A stretch of 64,000 nt of DNA from Larkinella insperata (GTDB lineage: Bacteria > Bacteroidota > Bacteroidia > Cytophagales > Spirosomataceae): positions 4,671,501 through 4,735,500 of the forward strand of contig NZ_CP110973.1 of assembly GCF_026248825.1 (NCBI RefSeq), read 5' to 3'. Within the stretch, counting starts at the first letter, position 1; each line of letters opens with the position of its first letter. This document shows positions 58,862-64,000 of the stretch, piece by piece. Position numbers and translations under genes: made by a program. The notes under the pieces were generated by a model. That model saw nothing but the letters and a program-made list of their open reading frames with translations, was not told the DNA's origin and made no database searches.

Positions 58862-59156
58862 GCCGTCTACGTGCGGAACAGGTGAATACTTGCCAGCCAA
58901 CCATCGTCGGGTTGCTGACGGGCAAAGGTGGGCTTTACAGCGTGCGAAACCAATCGGAACCAGGTGAAGCGGCAGAAGAACCGGGTGAACCGGAAGGGAG
59001 GGCATGTGAAGGTGGGCGACACAGCTTTAGAAAAACAAGCTTTCGCGAACCATCCCGGTTTCGGTCAGGAGGATTCACGGAAGCTCGTAGAAAGAATCAG
59101 GTCTGGAAAACGGTCTGCGTGAAGGCCATCAGCCTTGCCCGGCAACCAGAATGCGC

Positions 59157-60416
59157 TTATTTTATTTCCCTGACCTGGGATAGGATGAATCCACTTCGGG
59201 GGTAGGTAGGCATACGGGACAGTTTAAACGATAAATCCTGGGGCGGCACGGTGTACTCCATGTGCCTGGTCAGGTAGTTCAGGGCTACGTTGAGGGCTTC
59301 GATGGTGACCCACTCGCCAGCGCACCGGTGATTTTTGTAATGATCTCCTCCGCCCTGCGGAATGAAGTTGTAAGCGCTGCCATCCCACTGCCGAAACCGG
59401 TTGGGCCAGAACTCCAGGGGTCGCTCCCAGGTGTCGGGGTGGCGGTTGGTGCCGTATACATCCAGCAACACCATCGCTCCTTTCGGAAAGTGCATGTTTC
59501 GCCAGTCGAAGGCGGAACGGACTTTGGCACCTAGAAACGGGGCAAACGGGTAATACCGGCGGACTTCCTGCACAAAAAGCTCGGTATCCTCGGCACTGCC
59601 GTTGCGTAGCACTTCCCGGCATTCCGGGTGTTTGTGCAGGGCCAGGGCCGCAAAAACGATGTAGTTGGCAATGGCCACAATCGGGCGAACGGTGTTGATC
59701 AGCTCGACGGCAGCCACCTGCGCATCCAGCGGCTTACCGTCCGGCTCGCGGTGCAGGGCCATGGCGTAGGCCGACGTTCCTTCCGGGACCGTAATCCGGC
59801 CTTCCCGAATGCCGAGGATGAGGCTCCGAATCCAGTCTTCGGTTTGATGGCGGGCTTTCCGGCCCCGAAGATGCCGCAGCCCCACCGCTCCGAAGGCATC
59901 CACCCGTTCCCAGAATTGCTGCGCCCGTTGTTTGACTTCTGATTCATTCAGCGGCACCCCCGCCCAGGCGCAGGCCGCCCGGCACAACAATTCCTTTACT
60001 TCGTCAAACAGAACAATTGGGCCCGTTGTGGCCGCCCATTTCCGGATGCCCACCTGCCAATGGTCGTGCATCAGGGCCGACAGTCGCTGGATGTTCTCTG
60101 GCGTCATGATGGACATAAACAATTCTTTCCGGCGCCGGTGGGCCGCGTCGTCCAGGGTCTGCACGCCATGTTCGCCGAACAGCGTTCGCTGGATGCGTTT
60201 GGGTATGGCTCCCTGGCGCACAAACCGTTCGGGATCATAAAAAATCCGGGAGGCTTCGGGGCCGCTCATGCAGACCACTTTCATAAACGGAACCGTGATC
60301 TCGAAAATGTCGGACTGAAAACGCCGACAGCGGTTGTAGATGAATGGGAAGCCTTCGCGAGCCAGGCCTACAGCGCTGCTCCAGGCACTGATGCGCGGGA
60401 TATTTCTCATGGACAT
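59157..60416 (-). CDS. CYP152-type cytochrome P450 (fatty acid peroxygenase)
   Basis: This 419-residue P450 belongs to the CYP152 peroxygenases, which use hydrogen peroxide to hydroxylate or decarboxylate fatty acids at the alpha or beta carbon. The I helix has the Arg-Pro pair that binds the substrate carboxylate (NTVRPIVAIANYIVF, Arg244/Pro245) in place of the usual acid-alcohol pair. The heme loop is FIPQGGGDHYKNHRCAGE with thiolate Cys365. Both match the B. subtilis P450BSbeta numbering (Arg242, Cys363) with a two-residue shift. Near the substrate end the stretch LFGEHGVQTLDD has Gln86 where the decarboxylase OleT has His, so hydroxylation is more likely than alkene formation. No reductase or ferredoxin gene is nearby, as expected for this class. 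Confidence 0.93.
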   Translation of the reverse strand: MSMRNIPRISAWSSAVGLAREGFPFIYNRCRRFQSDIFEITVPFMKVVCMSGPEASRIFYDPERFVRQGAIPKRIQRTLFGEHGVQTLDDAAHRRRKELFMSIMTPENIQRLSALMHDHWQVGIRKWAATTGPIVLFDEVKELLCRAACAWAGVPLNESEVKQRAQQFWERVDAFGAVGLRHLRGRKARHQTEDWIRSLILGIREGRITVPEGTSAYAMALHREPDGKPLDAQVAAVELINTVRPIVAIANYIVFAALALHKHPECREVLRNGSAEDTELFVQEVRRYYPFAPFLGAKVRSAFDWRNMHFPKGAMVLLDVYGTNRHPDTWERPLEFWPNRFRQWDGSAYNFIPQGGGDHYKNHRCAGEWVTIEALNVALNYLTRHMEYTVPPQDLSFKLSRMPTYPRSGFILSQVREIK

Positions 60417-60548
60417 TGATCATTAACAGCCTAGTAGTTGAAGGCATAACCGCTGGTCTGTACGGCCGTTCAGGATACCCGGCGAAAACTGAGGATACGG
60501 GTAAAAAGCCGTGACGAAGCAGGACGGGATGCGAAGTCGGGCGGGGGC

Positions 60549-60653
60549 TTGACTTGCATGGGAGGTTTGGTTTATCTTTACCGGTATGAGAATGGCCGTA
60601 ATGCTCTAAAATCCCGCCCGCTGTCGCCCCGACAGATGGCCTTTTCGAAGGCC
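60549..60653 (+). promoter_or_regulatory. Candidate promoter and hairpin leader of the phytanoyl-dioxygenase gene
   Basis: TTG at 60549-60551 and TATCTTTA (60573-60580, one base off TAnnTTTG) are 21 bases apart. Downstream lie two small hairpins in series: CTGTCGCCCCGACAG (60621-60635) and GGCCTTTTCGAAGGCC (60638-60653), the second closed by a UUCG tetraloop. The leader would be about 185 bases to the ATG at 60773. I cannot match it to a known riboswitch. This is the main content of the 356-base region between the divergent P450 and dioxygenase genes. Confidence 0.45.
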
Positions 60654-60772
60654 CAATTTCCTATTGCTTTTCCGTCAGCCAACGCACCGTACCCGCTTCG
60701 GTGAGGATACCCTGTGTCCAACGGTCGCGTATTGTCGGAATTATCTTGTTTCATCCGCATTGCTTCCAACTC

Positions 60773-61552
60773 ATGCACGACTTAACGAAAGACCAAATCA
60801 GTCAATTCATCCGGGATGGATTTGTCCGCATCGACCATGCTTTTCCTGCCGAAACCGCCCTCGAAGCTCGAACCATTCTCTGGCGCGACATGGACGCCGA
60901 TCCCGACAACCCGGCCACCTGGACCCAACCGGTCGTCCGGCTGGGGATGTATTCGCAGGAACCGTTTGTGCGGGCGGCCAATACCGCCGTGTTGCACCGG
61001 GCTTTTGACCAGTTGGCCGGGCCGGGGCGCTGGCTTCCGTGCCGAAGTATGGGCACGTTTCCGGTGCGCTTTCCGTCCGCCGTCGATCCCGGTGATGCGG
61101 GCTGGCACGTTGATGCCAGCTTTCCGGGCGATGATCCGGCCGACTACTTTGCCTGGCGGGTCAACGTACGCTCCCGGGGGCGGGCGTTGCTCATGCTGTT
61201 TCTGTTTTCGGACGTGAGCGAACACGACGCGCCGACCCGGATTCGCGCCGGGTCGCACCGGGATGTGGCCCGGTTGCTGAAACCGGCCGGCGAAACCGGA
61301 TTGTCGTTCCTGGAATTGGCCCAACAATTGGCGGAGCTGCCCGACCGACCCGAACAGCTGGCGACCGGGGCTGCGGGTACGGTTTATCTGTGCCATCCAT
61401 TTCTGGTGCACGCGGCCCAGCCACACCGCGGGACGGAGCCCCGGTTTTTAGCCCAGCCACCCTTGCTGTTTAAGGGCGAAACCGCCATTGAGGGATCGGA
61501 GGGGCACTATTCACCGGTGGAAGAAGCCATTCGGCGGGCGCTGAGCGAGTAG
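60773..61552 (+). CDS. Phytanoyl-CoA dioxygenase (PhyH) family protein
   Basis: The ATG at 60773 (MHDLTKDQISQFIRDGFVRI) gives 259 residues and the usual PhyH N-terminus. The iron ligands are the His and Asp of GWHVDASF and a distal His in LCHPFLVHAAQP; an Arg downstream (RGTEPRF) could bind 2-oxoglutarate. The jelly-roll core lies between. Bacterial PhyH proteins hydroxylate varied substrates, from acyl-CoA to secondary metabolites, so substrate is open. It is divergent from the CYP152 gene, both being oxygenating enzymes that may share a lipid substrate; that is inference. Confidence 0.85.
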   Translation: MHDLTKDQISQFIRDGFVRIDHAFPAETALEARTILWRDMDADPDNPATWTQPVVRLGMYSQEPFVRAANTAVLHRAFDQLAGPGRWLPCRSMGTFPVRFPSAVDPGDAGWHVDASFPGDDPADYFAWRVNVRSRGRALLMLFLFSDVSEHDAPTRIRAGSHRDVARLLKPAGETGLSFLELAQQLAELPDRPEQLATGAAGTVYLCHPFLVHAAQPHRGTEPRFLAQPPLLFKGETAIEGSEGHYSPVEEAIRRALSE

Positions 61553-61841
61553 CTGGTTCTCAAGGTCGTCGAGAGAATAGTCTGAAAAGGGGCGTTTAGC
61601 TTCGTACTTCTCTGAGTATCCTCTCTCTTAGTGACTTATAGCTGAGCCAGATTTGGGCCGGCAAGAAGCGTTTCGGGATCATTTTGGAATTAGTGAATTT
61701 ATTTTGTAAAGTCCTGACAGTCAATTGTTTGTATCTATATAAAGTAGATGTGATGAGGAATTTTGTCCGACAGAAAGGTGTTATTTTAGTAGTCGGATCG
61801 GCCTGAAACCGGTTCTCATCCAACGACCTTACTTCATCATC

Positions 61842-62939
61842 ATGCATACGCAATCGGAACTGCTTACCCCGTCGAAAACCGTTTCACTTCCCCTCCAGCA
61901 TTCCGCCCGGCTCTGGCTGCCCAAGCGGGTGCTGTTCACGCCGGATGCCTTGCAGGAACCGTTTGGCCAGCAGGTCTACGAACGCGTTTCGGCGCTGGAT
62001 TTGCCCATTGAAATTCTGAAAAATAACCGGCTGACCGGCCTGCGCGGAAAGGATGACCGTGAAACCTACCGGATTGCCAAGAACACGCTGGCAGTCGTTA
62101 AGGCACCACCCAGTTCATTGCGGCTGCAGCCCGTTCCGCCGTCCGCCGACTGGCAGATGAACCTCGCCGAGGGGTGTCCCGCCCATTGTCAGTACTGTTA
62201 TCTGGCGGGCAGTTTGCAGGGGCCGCCGGTTACGCGCGTATTTGCCAACCTGCCCCAGTTGCTGGCCAATACCGCTTCGTACGAACAGCCCGGTAAAATC
62301 ACCTCGTTTGAAGTGAGTTGCTATACGGATGTGATCGGGATTGAGCACCTGACGGGCAGTCTGGCCGAGTGCATTCGGTATTTTGGCAGTCGGCCCGACG
62401 CGCACCTGCGGTTTGTGAGCAAATACGATCAGGTGGAATCGCTGCTGGACCTGCCGCATAACCACCGGACGCGCGCCCGGATTAGTCTGAATGCCGACTT
62501 CATTGCCCGGCGGATGGAAGGGGGGACGGCTTCCGTGGATGCGCGGATGCAGGCGCTTCGGAAACTGGCCCTGCCGCGACCGCTGGGCGGGGGCGGTTAC
62601 CCGGTTGGCGTGGTGCTGGCCCCGATCATGCCCATTACCAACTGGCGGGAACACTACACGGATTTGCTTGACCGGCTCGCGCAGGCGCTGGATTTCGACT
62701 GTGACCTGACCGTTGAGTTCATTACGCACCGCTTTACGCCGGGCAGCAAAACCGTTTTGCAGGAGTGGTACCCCAACACCAGCCTGGAAATGGAAGAGGC
62801 CGGGCGCGCCGAGAAACGCAACAAGTTTGGCGGCCTCAAGTACGTCTACCGGCCCGAAGACATGAAAGAACTCCGCTCGTTCTTCTACACCGAGTGGCGG
62901 AACCGGTTTCCCAACGCCCCCATTCTGTACTGGACATAA
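61842..62939 (+). CDS. Radical SAM protein of the spore photoproduct lyase family
   Basis: This 365-residue protein carries the iron-sulfur motif CPAHCQYC (Cys112, Cys116, Cys119) and the following stretches of the spore photoproduct lyase (SPL) family. In particular Cys160 in SFEVSCYTDVIGIEHLTG lies 48 residues after the first cluster cysteine, the place of the hydrogen-donating catalytic Cys of SPL (50 residues after in B. subtilis). SPL repairs the thymine dimer 5-thyminyl-5,6-dihydrothymine. No spore genes are present in the window and Bacteroidota do not sporulate, so the substrate could be another DNA photoproduct. The start is the ATG at 61842. It is convergent with the FRG gene. Confidence 0.88.
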   Translation: MHTQSELLTPSKTVSLPLQHSARLWLPKRVLFTPDALQEPFGQQVYERVSALDLPIEILKNNRLTGLRGKDDRETYRIAKNTLAVVKAPPSSLRLQPVPPSADWQMNLAEGCPAHCQYCYLAGSLQGPPVTRVFANLPQLLANTASYEQPGKITSFEVSCYTDVIGIEHLTGSLAECIRYFGSRPDAHLRFVSKYDQVESLLDLPHNHRTRARISLNADFIARRMEGGTASVDARMQALRKLALPRPLGGGGYPVGVVLAPIMPITNWREHYTDLLDRLAQALDFDCDLTVEFITHRFTPGSKTVLQEWYPNTSLEMEEAGRAEKRNKFGGLKYVYRPEDMKELRSFFYTEWRNRFPNAPILYWT

Positions 62940-62946
62940 ACCGTTC

Positions 62947-63807
62947 TTACGATGCATTGTGGGCGGGCTGGGTTTCCCGCTCCTGCCGGAAAGCCGCCTG
63001 GTGTTGGGGGTTCTGCGGGTCTAGCGTGGGGAAGTACTGACGACGGAGCCAGCTACTGAGCCCGTCCAGACCCGGGAACAACACCCGTTCGTTGATGTTG
63101 GCCTGATCGAGCTTGTCGCGAATTTCCCACTTGAGCGAATGGGGGATTACAATTTTACGGTAACAGTCCGGGTGGTTTTTCAGCCATTCGTCCAGGCTCA
63201 GCGTGGGCGAGGAGACCACCGAAAACAGGGCGTATTGGTTAACAATCCGTTCGTCCATGGAAGGCGGCTCAAAAAACAGGGCGTAGGCGGGTTCAGTGAG
63301 CTGATCGAACTCCCCAAGCGAGGTGACCGGACTCAGCATGTCAATCGTGAAAACATCGGCCCCCTCGGTGGTCAGGCTTTCGGCGAGTTGTTTCGGTAAA
63401 TGGGCGTGGACTTTCTTGTAGTCCACGCACCACACCGCCCCGTCGCGGTCGTACTGGTCGATGCAGGCTGTCACGAAATGCAGGGCCACATACGGCGAAA
63501 AGGTCCAGTCCATGAGCCGGGTGGGCAGGCCGTGGTGCTGGGCAACCGATAACCAGTACCAGAACGAATCACTTTTATCCACAACCTGGTGGGCGTATTT
63601 CTTGAAATTCCGCAACAAATGTCCTTCCAGTTGGGCGTAATGATCACCCAGCCGCATCAGGGAGGTGTTCAGCGTATAGGAAGCATTCGACAAGCCCCGG
63701 AAGGCAAAAGGAGAACGGAATCGGTTTAGGGTCGGTGTCCAGGCATGCTCGTAAAGACAATCCATCAACTCATTCCAACTGCGGACGCTGGTATCACTCA
63801 TCATCAC
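62947..63807 (-). CDS. FRG-domain protein
   Basis: This 286-residue protein has the FRG domain, named for the Phe-Arg-Gly motif seen here in FAFRGLSNASYTLNTSL (about residues 34-50), with the downstream WLSVAQHHGLPTRLMDWTFS and YVALHFVTACIDQ that complete it. FRG domains are found in stand-alone proteins and in toxin or defence genes of many bacteria; their activity is not known. It starts at one of three consecutive Met codons (63807-63799). It has no signal peptide or membrane helix. It ends seven bases from the convergent radical SAM gene. Confidence 0.85.
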   Translation of the reverse strand: MMMSDTSVRSWNELMDCLYEHAWTPTLNRFRSPFAFRGLSNASYTLNTSLMRLGDHYAQLEGHLLRNFKKYAHQVVDKSDSFWYWLSVAQHHGLPTRLMDWTFSPYVALHFVTACIDQYDRDGAVWCVDYKKVHAHLPKQLAESLTTEGADVFTIDMLSPVTSLGEFDQLTEPAYALFFEPPSMDERIVNQYALFSVVSSPTLSLDEWLKNHPDCYRKIVIPHSLKWEIRDKLDQANINERVLFPGLDGLSSWLRRQYFPTLDPQNPQHQAAFRQERETQPAHNAS

Positions 63808-63892
63808 TCGGTGCTTTTTCTGAGAAAACCCCGTACTAAAAAAAACGTTTGGATAGCAGGGGGAGCGTAAGCAAACGGTCCACCGTAAACGC

Positions 63893-64000
63893 TTAAAAAG
63901 GCAGCGTTTTCAGGGTGTCATAATCCCCCACGGCCCGCAGGTACAGCAGGTGCCCCAGCACACCGTGCAGGTTACTGACCAGGCCGTGGGCTTCGGCCAG
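63893..64000 (-). CDS. C-terminal end of an unknown gene (cut by the window edge)
   Basis: The minus strand is open from the edge to a TAA at 63893, giving a final 35 residues that read LAEAHGLVSNLHGVLGHLLY and end DTLKTLPF. I do not recognise the family. The length is short but the codon use resembles that of its neighbours. The start lies outside the window. Confidence 0.5.
   Translation of the reverse strand: MAEAHGLVSNLHGVLGHLLYLRAVGDYDTLKTLPF

Noticed and set aside
58852..59205. A 117-residue plus-strand frame between the membrane protein and the P450
   Set aside because: Low-complexity Arg/Gly/Glu-rich translation with no family features; overlaps the P450 end.
61596..61853. An 85-residue minus-strand frame overlapping the radical SAM start
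   Set aside because: It would start inside the radical SAM coding region and has no recognisable pattern.
1..64000. tRNA, rRNA, CRISPR array, insertion sequence, prophage or attachment site
   Set aside because: I looked for cloverleaf-like segments, direct repeat arrays, transposase or integrase motifs and saw none; a dedicated scan (tRNAscan-SE, CRISPR finder, ISfinder) was not possible.

Overview
The window reads as chromosome from a Bacteroidota bacterium of the order Cytophagales, most likely the Spirosoma/Larkinella group (family level is inference). The evidence is a type IX secretion C-terminal domain, two CarboxypepD_reg-type outer-membrane receptors, LytS/LytTR two-component genes, several secreted glycoside hydrolases, a THX ribosomal protein, moderately high G+C, and promoters of the Bacteroidota form (TTG, about 18-21 bases, TAnnTTTG). 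I saw no rRNA, tRNA, CRISPR array, transposase, integrase or phage module. The sequence looks like a housekeeping and accessory-metabolism region without a large island.

Layout. 1-6 kb: glucan/trehalose metabolism, with a truncated GH13 protein and a TreY-MalQ fusion. 6-15.8 kb: stress and small-metabolite genes (DUF892 ferritin-like protein, cysteine hydrolase, two tandem orphan LytS-type kinases, SDR, EamA exporter, two AT-rich unknown genes, CsbD, DUF2147, thioesterase, LRR protein). 15.9-18.5 kb: a BlaI-type repressor and M56 peptidase operon whose promoter carries three identical-arm palindromes. 18.5-30.4 kb: Sua5, a GMC oxidoreductase/subunit 3/Gfo-Idh-MocA sugar-oxidation module, a T9SS cargo protein, a pyridoxamine-oxidase-like protein, a coupled pair encoding an eight-cysteine protein, ribosomal protein THX (38 aa), and a sterol desaturase/SDR/epimerase set. 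30.8-36.7 kb: an outer-membrane receptor, DUF4374 lipoprotein, PepSY protein and DUF4198 protein that resemble the xenosiderophore (Xus) system; the DUF4198 gene has a one-base frameshift. 36.8-41.2 kb: LytTR regulator and kinase, then a second beta-barrel protein. 41.3-49.3 kb: ABC-F ATPase, GIN-domain lipoprotein, GH130 enzyme, PI-PLC-like protein, ModF-like double ATPase, GH19 lysozyme. 49.5-58.2 kb: GH127, flavin disulfide reductase, His-rich lipoprotein and MerC behind a Zur-like palindrome, HAD phosphatase, CehA/McbA PHP hydrolase, GH78-like enzyme. 58.3-64 kb: membrane protein, CYP152-type P450 peroxygenase, phytanoyl-CoA-dioxygenase-like enzyme, a spore-photoproduct-lyase-like radical SAM protein with its catalytic cysteine, an FRG-domain protein and the end of an unknown gene.

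No single large undescribed system stands out. The observations most worth a check are the triple BlaI operator, the TreY-MalQ fusion, the Xus-like locus with its internal terminator and broken last gene, the CYP152 enzyme, the photoproduct-lyase homologue in a lineage not known to sporulate, and the coupled eight-cysteine gene pair. All assignments come from reading the sequence by eye; no database search was run.
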